A stretch of DNA of 64,000 bases from NCBI RefSeq assembly GCF_001182045.1, contig NZ_CVTY01000007.1, forward strand, positions 744,001 through 808,000, read 5' to 3'. Origin of the DNA: Dakarella massiliensis. GTDB taxonomy: Bacteria; Pseudomonadota; Gammaproteobacteria; Burkholderiales; Burkholderiaceae_F. Shown one piece after another: positions 44,017 through 53,034 of this stretch. Numbering within the stretch: position 1 is the first letter of the stretch; each line of letters starts with the position of its first letter. A program made the position numbers and the translations under genes. The notes under the pieces are model-generated. The model saw only the letters and a list, made by a program, of their open reading frames with translations, was not told where the DNA came from and searched no databases.

Positions 44017-45312
44017 TCAGGCTTCAAACGGGTCGCTGAGCAGAATGGTCTGTTCACGATCCGGACCAGTGGACACTGCCGCGATCGGGCAGCCAGCCAC
44101 TTCAGAAAGGCGCTTCAGATAGCTGCGCGCCGCAGCGGGGAGTTTATCCCATTCTTTGATGCCATAGGTACTGGTCTTCCAGCCGGGGAAGTCTTCATAG
44201 ATCACTTCGCAGCCCGCGACCTCTTCCGCGCCGTAAGGCATCACTTCGAGTTCAACGCCGTCCTTCTTGTAGCCGACGCCCAGACGCACAACATCGCACT
44301 CGTCGAGCACGTCGAGCTTCATCACGGCAAGACCGGTCAGGCCGTTGATCTCAACCGCACGGCGGAGCGCCGCGCCGTCGAACCAGCCGCAGCGGCGCGG
44401 ACGGCCCGTCACGGCACCGAATTCACCGCCGCGCTGACGGATGCGTTCACCCTCTTCATCGAGGAGCTCGGTCGGGAAGGGACCCGCACCGACACGCGTG
44501 CAGTACGCCTTCGTGATGCCGAGGACGTAGTTGAGGCGATGGGGGCCGACACCCGCACCAGCCGTGGCGTAACCCGCGACGGTGTTGGAGGACGTGACAA
44601 ATGGATAGGTGCCGTGGTCGATATCGAGCATCGAACCCTGGGCGCCTTCGAAGAGGAACTGCTTGCCTTCGGCCATCAGCTTATTCAGCGTATGGGAGAC
44701 GTCCATCACGCGCGGCTTCAGACGATCCGCGAAGCCGAGCACCTCGTCGATCACCTTCTGCGGGTCGAGGGCCTCAGCGTGGAGAAAATGCGTCAATTCG
44801 AAGTTGTGGTACTCGAGAGCCGTGCGGACGCGCTCTTCGAAGAACGGGACGTTATAGAGGTCAGCGACGCGCACCGTACGGCGGGCCACCTTGTCTTCGT
44901 AGGCCGGACCGATGCCGCGGCCGGTCGTGCCGATCTTCTTCTTGCCGAGGTTATTTTCACGGGCATGGTCAAGCGCCACGTGGTACGGCATCAGAAGCGC
45001 GCAGTTGCCGGACACGTGGAGGCGGGACTCCGCGTCCATTCCGTGTTCCTTCAGCTGATCGAGCTCGGAGAAAAAGGCGGACGGCGAAAAGACAACACCG
45101 TTGCCGAGGTAGCACTGCATCGTCGGATGCATGACGCCGGACGGAATGAGGCGAAGCACGGTCTTGTTGCCGTTCACGACGATCGTATGGCCGGCGTTGT
45201 TGCCCCCGTTGAAGCGCACGACGCCGTCGACCTTGGAGGTGAGCCAGTCGACGATCTTGCCCTTGCCTTCGTCACCCCACTGGGCGCCGACGACCACTAC
45301 ATTTTTTGCCAT
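44017..45312 (-). CDS. purA: Adenylosuccinate synthetase
   Basis: GTP-dependent first step from IMP to AMP. The 431-residue protein starts with the phosphate loop [12 protein letters not shown] (catalytic Asp14), followed by NNAGHTIVV (catalytic His42), [25 protein letters not shown] and KLDVLDE. All are standard. It lies 9 nt after hisZ at the end of the hflX-hflK-hflC-DUF2065-hisZ-purA run; AGGAG is 6 nt before the ATG. Confidence 0.97.
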   Translation of the reverse strand: MAKNVVVVGAQWGDEGKGKIVDWLTSKVDGVVRFNGGNNAGHTIVVNGNKTVLRLIPSGVMHPTMQCYLGNGVVFSPSAFFSELDQLKEHGMDAESRLHVSGNCALLMPYHVALDHARENNLGKKKIGTTGRGIGPAYEDKVARRTVRVADLYNVPFFEERVRTALEYHNFELTHFLHAEALDPQKVIDEVLGFADRLKPRVMDVSHTLNKLMAEGKQFLFEGAQGSMLDIDHGTYPFVTSSNTVAGYATAGAGVGPHRLNYVLGITKAYCTRVGAGPFPTELLDEEGERIRQRGGEFGAVTGRPRRCGWFDGAALRRAVEINGLTGLAVMKLDVLDECDVVRLGVGYKKDGVELEVMPYGAEEVAGCEVIYEDFPGWKTSTYGIKEWDKLPAAARSYLKRLSEVAGCPIAAVSTGPDREQTILLSDPFEA

Positions 45313-45321
45313 CTTTTTCTC

Positions 45322-46494
45322 CTAAATGGACTTGGCGGAGACAGGAACCACCTGCCACTCACCCCTTTCGAAAACAATACGCTCCGTCACCTGGAAGCTC
45401 TCAGCGAGCCCGGCAGGGTCTTCTCCCGGCAGCAGCTGCACGACGATTCTGCCGGCATGACGGAGTTTGCGCACGAGACTCTCCAGCTTCGGATCTTCTG
45501 ACGCCGGGGGCGCAATGACCGCGAAGGGAAGTTCGGGCGTTCTGAGCACAGCAAGCTCACGTAGATAGAGTGTAAATCCAACTGCCGGTCTAAAGCGTCC
45601 GAACGCTAATCCAATTCCGTCATAGCGGCCGCCCCGGAGGAGCGGTTCGGGCAGATCTTCAACAAGACCGGCAAAGGAAATACCCGTGTAGTAATCAAAT
45701 CCTGTCACCGAGGCGCCGTCAATCGTGACGTCATCGGCTCCGCAACGCTCCGCGATCCACCGAAGCTCATCCACGGCCTTCTCGGCGTCCGGGTTCCCCT
45801 TGCAGAGCGCGAGAACGCGGTCCAGCGCGTCGTCACCGCCATAAATGAGGCAGAGTCCGGAGAGCGCTTCAACGGTCTTCGCGGAGAGGGGCTCTGCGGC
45901 AACAGCGAGCCCCGCCGGATCCTTATCGGAAAGCGCCGCGACAACGGCGTCCTGGATCGCGGGAGTAAGCGCCGGGTCCGATTTCAGGAAGGAACGCACA
46001 ATTCCGGTGTGACCGATCGCGAGATGCACGCGCCGGATACCGACTTCGCACTGCATATCCACGGCGAGCCGCACCATTTCAAGATCGGCCTCCCGCCCCG
46101 TCGCGCCGAACATTTCGGCGCCGGCCACATACGGCTGACGAGTCGCGAGCGGGTGACGCGGCCGAGCGTGAAGCACCGACCCCGCGTAGCAGAGCCGTGT
46201 GATCCCGGTGCGGTTCAGAATGTGGGCATCGATACGCGCCACCTGGGGCGTGATATCGGCGCGGAACCCGGCCTGACGGCCGCTCGCCTCATCGACAAAC
46301 TTGATCGTCGTGCGATCGAGCCGGTTGCCGGTACCGGTGAGAAGAGAATCCAGGAACTCGAACATGGGCGGACGGATAGCTTCAAATCCGTGAGACCTCA
46401 TCACTTCGAGGGTGCGCGTACGCAGGGTTTCAAGTTCCCGCGTCTGCCGGGGCAGCATGTCGGCAATATGATCCGGTAATACCCAGTTCGTCAT
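45322..46494 (-). CDS. hisZ: ATP phosphoribosyltransferase regulatory subunit HisZ
   Basis: Catalytically inactive histidyl-tRNA-synthetase-like protein that activates short-form HisG in the first step of histidine synthesis. At 390 residues it has class II motifs (GFRADITPQVARIDAHI; YYTGISFAGLV) but lacks the anticodon-binding domain of HisS. It is adjacent to purA, its usual partner in betaproteobacteria. A true hisS lies 10 kb away in the same block. Its presence predicts a short HisG elsewhere in the genome. Confidence 0.94.
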   Translation of the reverse strand: MTNWVLPDHIADMLPRQTRELETLRTRTLEVMRSHGFEAIRPPMFEFLDSLLTGTGNRLDRTTIKFVDEASGRQAGFRADITPQVARIDAHILNRTGITRLCYAGSVLHARPRHPLATRQPYVAGAEMFGATGREADLEMVRLAVDMQCEVGIRRVHLAIGHTGIVRSFLKSDPALTPAIQDAVVAALSDKDPAGLAVAAEPLSAKTVEALSGLCLIYGGDDALDRVLALCKGNPDAEKAVDELRWIAERCGADDVTIDGASVTGFDYYTGISFAGLVEDLPEPLLRGGRYDGIGLAFGRFRPAVGFTLYLRELAVLRTPELPFAVIAPPASEDPKLESLVRKLRHAGRIVVQLLPGEDPAGLAESFQVTERIVFERGEWQVVPVSAKSI

Positions 46495-46509
46495 TTGGAA
46501 AAAATCCTA

Positions 46510-46719
46510 TCAAAGCGAAGCAATATCGGTTTGCAGCAGCCAGATAACCGCGAGGCCGCAAAGCACGCCGACGATCCCAAGCTTCTGGATCGCGGAGTCA
46601 GGCACCTGCTGCAGAAGCGACAGTGCCCGCTTCCAGCGGCGGGGCGAGATCATCGGCATCAGGCTTTCGAAAATCATCATGAACCCAAAGGCGACCAGAA
46701 GCTCCTTCAGTCCCATCAT
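46510..46719 (-). CDS. DUF2065 small membrane protein
   Basis: A 69-residue protein with two hydrophobic helices (about 6-25 and 47-64) and the family feature FESLMPMISPRRWKRAL. It is homologous to the YjeT family. It overlaps the hflC stop by 4 nt and is followed 15 nt later by hisZ. The fixed position after hflC suggests a role with the HflKC-FtsH complex, but its function is unknown. Confidence 0.88.
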   Translation of the reverse strand: MMGLKELLVAFGFMMIFESLMPMISPRRWKRALSLLQQVPDSAIQKLGIVGVLCGLAVIWLLQTDIASL

Positions 46720-47570
46720 GGCTTCGTGCCTCCAGGAAGTCCCCGGAAGTCGGGCATCGGGGCGAGCTTTTCACCAGGCTTCTCTTCAGAACGGGCCTTT
46801 TCAAGCGCCGAGGAGAAATCCCGGATTCCAGTCACACGGTCTATTTTCTGATAATTCGCGTTCGCCGCGGCATCGGCTTCAGACTTCATCTGAGCGGCAC
46901 GGCTGAGCGCCGCGGAAAGCGTCTGACGGGCCTTCGCGTCGGCCGCGGCGCGGATCTCTGACGCGCTCTCCTCGACGAGGCGGCCCGAGGCCTGCACCTG
47001 GCCATTCAGAATCTTCGCGGTGGCGTCCAGGGCCGAAGCCTGGCTCTTCGCGTTGAGGCGCACCTCAGCGACGCGCACGGATTCAATCCGCACGCCGCGC
47101 TTCAGGAATTCAGGCGCCACTTTCGCCATCACCTGGGACGAGATCCAGACGCCGCCCCGCGTGATGAGAGACGCGTCATTCAGCCCGGCGGTTTCGCCGG
47201 CTGACGCGGTCTGCACGGCCTGCGTGATTTCGCGCGCCGTCTGGTCGCCACTTCCCTTGAATTCCTTCCACCAGAGCTCCGGCTTCACGACACGCCACAC
47301 CACGTCGTAGCCGAGCGTCGGAATACTGCCTTCGCCCTTCGGCTCAAGCGCCGACACCTGAAGCGACTGCCCGCGGCAGTCAATCATCGCGGTCCGCTCA
47401 ATGGGGTCCGGGAGTTTCACATGAAGCCCGGGCTCTGTCACCTCAGCGGACACGGATTTGTTCCATCCAAGCACGAGCGCCGCCCTTCCCTCTTCAACCG
47501 TGAAGAAGGAAAGTCTCGCGGCGAGAATCGCTGCCAGGGCGATCACAAAGGCTGCTATCAATTTCTTCAT
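46716..47570 (-). CDS. hflC: HflC, SPFH-domain regulator of FtsH
   Basis: Membrane-anchored periplasmic protein that forms the HflKC cage around the FtsH protease. One N-terminal TM helix (about 3-18) is followed by an SPFH/band 7 domain (EEGRAALVLGWNK ... VRIESVRVAEVRL) and a long Ala-rich helix. The ATG at 47570 (MKKLIAAF) has AGGAG 9 nt upstream; the ATG two codons earlier is too close to it. It has 284 residues. It lies 12 nt after hflK. Confidence 0.94.
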   Translation of the reverse strand: MKKLIAAFVIALAAILAARLSFFTVEEGRAALVLGWNKSVSAEVTEPGLHVKLPDPIERTAMIDCRGQSLQVSALEPKGEGSIPTLGYDVVWRVVKPELWWKEFKGSGDQTAREITQAVQTASAGETAGLNDASLITRGGVWISSQVMAKVAPEFLKRGVRIESVRVAEVRLNAKSQASALDATAKILNGQVQASGRLVEESASEIRAAADAKARQTLSAALSRAAQMKSEADAAANANYQKIDRVTGIRDFSSALEKARSEEKPGEKLAPMPDFRGLPGGTKP

Positions 47571-47582
47571 GATCATCGTCTC

Positions 47583-49184
47583 CTAGTGTCCGCGGTTACG
47601 GAGGTAATCGCGGCGGTCCGTGGTGCTTTCACGCTCATTCGCAGGATCCTCGCCCGGAGTTGTCACGTTCGAAGCCGCGGCCTCTGCGGCTGCCTCAGCA
47701 GCGGGTGACGACGCAGGGGCGGAAGACGCGGCGGCAGGCGATGCCTTCTTCTCCGCATCAAGCTTCTTCTGGGCAATGATCTGGGCTTCCGTCACCACCG
47801 GAACCGCGGATTCCTCACCCGGTTTCCCTTCAGGAGCCTTCGGTTTCGCGGCACGGATCACGGCCATCAGGTCATCAAGCTTCGCGTTCGCGATCGATCC
47901 CTTGTTCGGCAGAGCTGCCGCGAGCCCGGCATTCCAGGCCTGCTCAATCGCGTCGCGCTTCGCGGCGTCAGAAGCCTTTTCGCCATAGAGGTAGCTGATA
48001 TAGCGGCTGTCCATTTCGGAAACCCGCACAACGCGCTCCCGATAGGATTCAGCGTTTTCTAAGATGGCGCGCGACGTGTTGACTGACATCGCGCCCGCGA
48101 GTTCTGCCCACCGCTGGGCATTCCCGAACGCGTTTTCACCCGCGTTCTGCGCCTCAAGCGCCACGCGTGACGCCTCACGGACCTCTGTCGGGATGCCAGC
48201 ATTCGTGACCGACACGGATTCGATATGGACACCGAGACCGAGGCTATCGGCCTCCTTCTGGACCCGCTTCGCAAGATCGTCCTTCAGGAGCACCGCCCGG
48301 CCGCTCAGCACGTCATGCACCGTCATATCGGTGAACTCCTGACGGAGCGCGCGGCGAAGCGCCGCGTCGATCACTTCCGAGGGATTCACCATGTGTTCGA
48401 GATAATTCCGGACGCCGTCAAACGCGACCTGCCACTTCACGGTGGCGGTGGCGGAGACAAAGCTGCCGTCAGCGGTAAGGAGATAGCCTTCGCCCGCCTT
48501 CCCCGAGAAACTCACGTCCTGGCTGTGCACGAGACGCGTATCCACCGTGCGGACTTTCTCAAAGGGCCATGGGAAGTGCCAGTGCGTGCCAGGGCCGACC
48601 AGTTCCTTGAACTGACCTGTCGCGTAAAGCGCGGCGGTTTCGCCGGACAGCACGGAGTAGAAGCCGGCGCCGAGGTACGCGCCGACCGAGAAAATGGCGA
48701 CGATCGCGACCAGCGCTGCGATACGGCTCGAACGCCTGCTGCGATCAATCTGGGGAATATCGTCTTCGCGCGGGGACTCCGGGGTTCCAGTCTTCTTTCC
48801 GGGCTGCTGGGGGCCGGACGCCTGGGGGCCGTTCTTTCCGCCGTTTGCCCAGATGGACTGCAGGAGGTCATTGAACGCCTTCCACTCAGCGTCAAGGTCC
48901 TTTCCGCTCTTCTTCGCGGAGGATTCCTCAGTGTCTTCGGGGCGGCCGGAGTGAGAGTCACCGTTCGGGGTTCCCGGATTGCGGATTTCGGGCTTCTCGG
49001 GCTGCGGCTGCGCGCGACGGGGCTCCTCAGGCTTCTGAGGAGGCTCCGGCGTTCCGGCAGGTTCCGAACCGGTTCCGCTCACTTTCGGCGTTTCCGGCTC
49101 ATTTTTACCTGAAGAAGATTCCTTCTCCGGATCTTTCTTTTCCGGTTCCGGGTGTCTTCCCCAGCGGTAATCATCAATAGACAT
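47583..49184 (-). CDS. hflK: HflK, SPFH-domain regulator of FtsH
   Basis: Partner of HflC in the FtsH-regulating complex. A long hydrophilic Pro/Glu/Lys-rich cytoplasmic segment (about 1-155) precedes one TM helix (about 160-180, RIAALVAIVAIFSVGAYLG). The SPFH domain and C-terminal helix follow, then an Ala-rich tail. It is about 533 residues, longer than the 419 of E. coli because of the N-terminal and C-terminal extensions. The ATG at 49184 (MSIDDYRWGRHPE) is set by the typical HflK start and an AGGA 10 nt upstream; the frame is open further upstream but without family similarity. Confidence 0.93.
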   Translation of the reverse strand: MSIDDYRWGRHPEPEKKDPEKESSSGKNEPETPKVSGTGSEPAGTPEPPQKPEEPRRAQPQPEKPEIRNPGTPNGDSHSGRPEDTEESSAKKSGKDLDAEWKAFNDLLQSIWANGGKNGPQASGPQQPGKKTGTPESPREDDIPQIDRSRRSSRIAALVAIVAIFSVGAYLGAGFYSVLSGETAALYATGQFKELVGPGTHWHFPWPFEKVRTVDTRLVHSQDVSFSGKAGEGYLLTADGSFVSATATVKWQVAFDGVRNYLEHMVNPSEVIDAALRRALRQEFTDMTVHDVLSGRAVLLKDDLAKRVQKEADSLGLGVHIESVSVTNAGIPTEVREASRVALEAQNAGENAFGNAQRWAELAGAMSVNTSRAILENAESYRERVVRVSEMDSRYISYLYGEKASDAAKRDAIEQAWNAGLAAALPNKGSIANAKLDDLMAVIRAAKPKAPEGKPGEESAVPVVTEAQIIAQKKLDAEKKASPAAASSAPASSPAAEAAAEAAASNVTTPGEDPANERESTTDRRDYLRNRGH

Positions 49185-49344
49185 AAAGAAAAAATCCTGA
49201 GGGGGATGTCCCCGAAATTCCCGCGCGCAAGCGCACCCCTGCCGTGCCCCGAAGGGTACAGCCTGCAAGTTTTTCAGTCTAACACCTGATCCGCCCCGGG
49301 CACCCCCTTCAGGGATCCCGCCGGGACGGGAAAAGGCGCACGAA

Positions 49345-50550
49345 TCAAGCCGTCGGTTTTCCCGCGCGGCGGGCTTCGGCTTCGAGCTTCGCCTGTTCCC
49401 AGGGCTCAAGCTCACGGGCCTTCACCGGGTGATCCTTATGCCAGTGCTCGGCAAACTCCAGAATGGCGGCCCGGAGCTCATCAAGCCCCTCGCCCGTCAC
49501 GGCGCTCACGCCTACGGAACGGACACGTCCCTTCTCATCCCGCACAACACCGGCCGCGGCCAGAGCCCGGTCGATCTTGTTATAGACAAGGATCGTCGGG
49601 ATCGTGTCGGCATCAATCTGGGAAAGCACCTGATTCACGGAGTCAATCTGATCCTCGCGGACTTCGCTTGAAGCGTCGACCACGTGAAGGAGCAGATCCG
49701 CGTGCACGGTTTCCTCAAGCGTTGACTTGAAGGCCTCGACGAGCTGCGTCGGAAGGTCACGGATAAAGCCCACGGTGTCAGAAAGCACCACCATCTCGCT
49801 CCCGCCCACCCAGCAGCGTCTCGCTGTCGTGTCAAGTGTCGCGAAAAGCTGATTCGCGACGTAGGCGTCAGACCGCGTCAGGCGGTTGAAGAGCGTGCTT
49901 TTCCCCGCGTTCGTATAGCCGACGAGCGACACCGTCATCTGATCGCCGCGCGTTCTCGAGCGGCGCTGCGTGTCACGCTGCCGCTCCAGCTTCTTCAGCT
50001 GGACCTTCAGCTGCTTCACGCGCTCATTCAGCATTCGGCGGTCGAGCTCGATCTGCTTTTCGCCCGGACCGCCGGTCTTCGACAGACCGCCGCGCTGACG
50101 CTCAAGGTGGGTCCATCCGCGGACAAGACGAGTCGACAGGTGCTCGAGCTTCGCAAGCTCCACCTGCAGACGGCCTTCACGGCTCTTTGCACGCTTCTGG
50201 AAAATTTCGAGAATTAGCTCGGTGCGGTCGAGAACAGCGATATGAGCCGCTTTCTCGATATTGCGCTCCTGGGCTGCCGAGAGCGGCGTGTCGAATATCA
50301 GCACGTCTGCTCCAGCCTCCCGGGCCGCGGTCGCGATTTCTTCAATCTTTCCGCTGCCGAGATATGTAGCAGGATCGGGCTTGTCGCGGTGAGCCTCCGT
50401 GAGGCCCACCGGGATCAAGGCATCCGAGGTGACGAGAAGCGAAAGCTCCTCGCTTGCATCCGGCCGGAAATCCCGGCCGAGGCTTACGCAGACAAGCCAA
50501 GCCTTTCCGGGGCGGTCATCCCGCTCCCGGTCTACCTGAAATACTGTCAG
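49345..50550 (-). CDS. hflX: GTPase HflX (probable CTG start)
   Basis: Ribosome-associated GTPase that splits stalled 70S ribosomes under stress. The HflX N-terminal domain includes LGSGKIEEI, FDTPLSAAQERN and RLVRGWTHLERQRGG. The G domain has GYTNAGKST (G1), DTVGF (G3) and NKID (G4). Similarity to HflX begins about 30 residues before the first TTG at 50418 (GKAWLVCVSLGRDF), yet no ATG, GTG or TTG occurs there in frame. CTG at 50550, with GGAG 7 nt upstream and only 1 nt after the hfq stop, is the best start (401 residues). A TTG start would delete part of the fold. Confidence 0.88.
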   Translation of the reverse strand: MTVFQVDRERDDRPGKAWLVCVSLGRDFRPDASEELSLLVTSDALIPVGLTEAHRDKPDPATYLGSGKIEEIATAAREAGADVLIFDTPLSAAQERNIEKAAHIAVLDRTELILEIFQKRAKSREGRLQVELAKLEHLSTRLVRGWTHLERQRGGLSKTGGPGEKQIELDRRMLNERVKQLKVQLKKLERQRDTQRRSRTRGDQMTVSLVGYTNAGKSTLFNRLTRSDAYVANQLFATLDTTARRCWVGGSEMVVLSDTVGFIRDLPTQLVEAFKSTLEETVHADLLLHVVDASSEVREDQIDSVNQVLSQIDADTIPTILVYNKIDRALAAAGVVRDEKGRVRSVGVSAVTGEGLDELRAAILEFAEHWHKDHPVKARELEPWEQAKLEAEARRAGKPTA

Positions 50551-50551
50551 A

Positions 50552-50791
50552 TCAAGACTCCGGAGTGTTCGTGATGGTGACGGAGCGGGTCGGCACGACC
50601 GTGCTGATCGCGTGCTTGTAGACCATCTGAGTCACGGTGTTGCGAAGCAGCACGACGTACTGGTCGAAAGATTCCACCTGACCCTGCAGCTTGATGCCGT
50701 TGATCAGATAGATATTGACCGGGATATGTTCTTTGCGAAGTGCGTTAAGGAAAGGATCCTGAAGAAGCTGTCCCTTGTTATTGTTGGCCAT
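50552..50791 (-). CDS. hfq: RNA chaperone Hfq
   Basis: Hexameric Sm-like protein that pairs small RNAs with mRNAs. At 79 residues it has the Sm1 motif ([31 protein letters not shown], given here only as a region, residues about 14-44) and the Sm2 signature [11 protein letters not shown]. The C-terminal tail is short, as in other betaproteobacteria. It lies directly upstream of hflX. A 24-nt hairpin (CACCCGC / GCGGGTG) sits in the gap upstream. Confidence 0.98.
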   Translation of the reverse strand: MANNNKGQLLQDPFLNALRKEHIPVNIYLINGIKLQGQVESFDQYVVLLRNTVTQMVYKHAISTVVPTRSVTITNTPES

Positions 50792-50903
50792 AATGTTTTT
50801 CCCAGCGCTTCTGCGCTTGTTCTTTGTTTGCTACACCCGCCAATAAAAAAGCGGGTGACGAAGTGTGTGTGCTGACAAATAAAGACCTGTCTGCACCCAA
50901 TTA

Positions 50904-51614
50904 TCATACGTCTTTATGAGGAGCCTTGCCGGGCCCGAGAATTTCAATCCGGCGGCGGAGACCGTCACGGATCGCGTCAAGCGACGCCGTCGCCTTCCCG
51001 AGTTCCCCCTCAGAGACGAACCCCTGCAGCTCGCGGACATTGCGGGTGATCTCCTCATCGAGCTCCGCGGTCTTCTGCGAGGTCGCGTCAGTCACCTTGG
51101 GCTGACTCGCGCAGAGCGCCTGGACTTCGGAGAGACGCTCCTGAAAGGGTTCAGTTACCTCTTTTCCGGCAACCTCAGCGAGACCGACCTTCCAGATCGT
51201 GCAGACACTCGGGCGGTTCTTGATCGGAGCGCCCCAGTAGAGACGCGTGAGGAACCGCGTGAGCAGCGTCCGGAAAACGATCTCCACGGCGGCAACCCCG
51301 GCGAGCCACGCCGCCACCATCGGATGACGGAGCCCCACGAAAGCCGCAGCAAGACCCGCGATCGCGAGCGTCACCACAGCGACCGTGAATGAAACGGACG
51401 GCGCGCCGAGCCCCGTCTGATCCCCGATTCGGCTCTGCGGATAGGCGATGGCGTTCACGAACATCGCGAACGCCGCAGCCAGCACCACCTCAACCGCAAG
51501 CAGCACATTCGCGTCGGGGTTCCCGAGCGGCACGCCGACCCAGTAAATCACCCCGAGCGAAATGAGGAAGACGACCACAGTCAGCAGCCAGGCTGACAGC
51601 TTGGTTCTTTTCAT
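50904..51614 (-). CDS. Membrane protein of unknown function between der and hfq
   Basis: I do not recognise the family. The 236 residues show four hydrophobic segments (about 9-29, 37-57, 74-94 and 99-118). A soluble C-terminal half follows (about 125-236), rich in charged residues and predicted by eye to be helical, with a possible coiled coil (QKTAELDEEITRNVRELQGF). Two cysteines (VCTIWK, ALCASQ) are not in a known motif. The ATG at 51614 has AAGAAGG 7 nt upstream. It starts 15 nt after der ends, so it is cotranscribed with bamB-der. No catalytic motif is visible. Confidence 0.8.
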   Translation of the reverse strand: MKRTKLSAWLLTVVVFLISLGVIYWVGVPLGNPDANVLLAVEVVLAAAFAMFVNAIAYPQSRIGDQTGLGAPSVSFTVAVVTLAIAGLAAAFVGLRHPMVAAWLAGVAAVEIVFRTLLTRFLTRLYWGAPIKNRPSVCTIWKVGLAEVAGKEVTEPFQERLSEVQALCASQPKVTDATSQKTAELDEEITRNVRELQGFVSEGELGKATASLDAIRDGLRRRIEILGPGKAPHKDV

Positions 51615-51629
51615 AGTGCTGCCTTCTTT

Positions 51630-52994
51630 TTACTTTTTCTTGCCGTTTGCGGGCTTCGGATCCGCGTACGGGTTACGGCCGGTACGGAATTCAATCTTGA
51701 GCGGCGTGCCCGCGAGATTGAACTTATCACGGAACCAGCTCTCGAGATAACGGCGATAGCTGTCGCCGATCTGCTGGAGCGAGTTGCCGTGGATCACGAT
51801 CACCGGCGGATTCGTGCCGCCCTGGTGGGCGTAACGCATCTTCGGACGGACCTTGCCGGCGCGCGGCGGCTGCTGACGCTCAACGGCCTCAATCAGGGCT
51901 CGCGTGAGCTTCGGCGTCGGCAGCTTCGCGATAGCGGCCTGATAGGCTTCCTGAACCGCCTTCATGAGGTGGTTGAGGCCGTTATGCTTCAGGGCGGAGA
52001 TATGCACGAACTTCGCCCAATGCAGGAACCGGAGCTTCATATCGAGCTGCTGGTCAAGCTGCGAGCGGTCATAAGCGCTCATGCCATCCCACTTATTCAC
52101 GGCAACGACGAGCGCGCGGCCCGAGTCGAGCGCGTATTCGGCGATGTGGGCATCGTGTTCAGCGACGCCGCTCCGGGCATCAATCACGAGCACCACGACG
52201 TTCGAGTCCGCGATCGCCTGCAGGGTCTTCACGATCGAGAACTTCTCGATCGCCTCGAAAACGCGGCCCTTCTTGCGGAGACCCGCCGTATCCACGAGCG
52301 TGAACGGATGGCCGTCATACTCGAAATCGATATTGATCGCGTCGCGGGTCGTGCCCGGCATATCGAACGCGATGACACGCTCTTCACCGAGCAGCGCGTT
52401 CACGAGCGTCGACTTGCCGACATTCGGGCGTCCGGCGATCGCGACACGGATCCGGTGTTCGCCCTCTTCCTCCTCGGCGGGCTTCTCTTCCTCCTCATCC
52501 TCAGGGAAGGGAGAAAGCACGGTTTCCATCAGGCTCGCGATACCCTGACCGTGAGCGGCCGAGACCATAAAGGGCTCGACACCGAGACCAAGTTCATAGA
52601 ATTCAGAGCCCGCGATCGCGCTGAGGCCTTCAGCCTTATTGACGGCGAGATAGATCTTGCGGCCCGATTCGCGCAGCGTCTGCGCGATACAGTGATCCTG
52701 AGGCGTAACGCCTGTTCTCGCGTCGACAATAAAGATAACGGCATCCGCTTCTTCAATCGCCAGCTCGGCCTGAGACGCCATGTGGCTCACCACGCCCTCG
52801 GGCCTCTGGGGCTCAAAACCGCCCGTGTCGACCACGATGTAAGGGCGCGGGCCCACCTTGCCGTCGCCGTAGTGGCGATCACGCGTCAGGCCGGCAAAGT
52901 CCGCGACAATGGCATCCCGAGTCTTGGTGAGCCGGTTGTAGAGTGTGGATTTCCCGACATTCGGACGACCGACAAGCGCAATAACCGGAAGCAT
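51630..52994 (-). CDS. der: Ribosome-assembly GTPase Der (EngA)
   Basis: Essential GTPase of 50S assembly with two tandem G domains. GD1 has GRPNVGKST at residues 9-17 and NKAE. GD2 has a second GRPNVGKST and NKWD, separated by an acidic linker ([15 protein letters not shown]). A C-terminal KH-like domain follows (about 350-440). It has 454 residues. It lies 40 bp after bamB, the common bamB-der pair. Confidence 0.97.
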   Translation of the reverse strand: MLPVIALVGRPNVGKSTLYNRLTKTRDAIVADFAGLTRDRHYGDGKVGPRPYIVVDTGGFEPQRPEGVVSHMASQAELAIEEADAVIFIVDARTGVTPQDHCIAQTLRESGRKIYLAVNKAEGLSAIAGSEFYELGLGVEPFMVSAAHGQGIASLMETVLSPFPEDEEEEKPAEEEEGEHRIRVAIAGRPNVGKSTLVNALLGEERVIAFDMPGTTRDAINIDFEYDGHPFTLVDTAGLRKKGRVFEAIEKFSIVKTLQAIADSNVVVLVIDARSGVAEHDAHIAEYALDSGRALVVAVNKWDGMSAYDRSQLDQQLDMKLRFLHWAKFVHISALKHNGLNHLMKAVQEAYQAAIAKLPTPKLTRALIEAVERQQPPRAGKVRPKMRYAHQGGTNPPVIVIHGNSLQQIGDSYRRYLESWFRDKFNLAGTPLKIEFRTGRNPYADPKPANGKKK

Positions 52995-53034
52995 GAGAGA
53001 AATTTCCTAAAAAATAAAATCCGCTGTGCTGTCT

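Noticed and set aside
45322..46494. Second histidyl-tRNA synthetase
   Set aside because: It lacks the anticodon-binding domain and lies beside purA, so it is HisZ; the real hisS is at 54920.
50834..50857. Terminator between the unknown membrane gene and hfq
   Set aside because: The hairpin CACCCGC / GCGGGTG has its T-run in the loop rather than after the stem, so it does not fit a rho-independent terminator.
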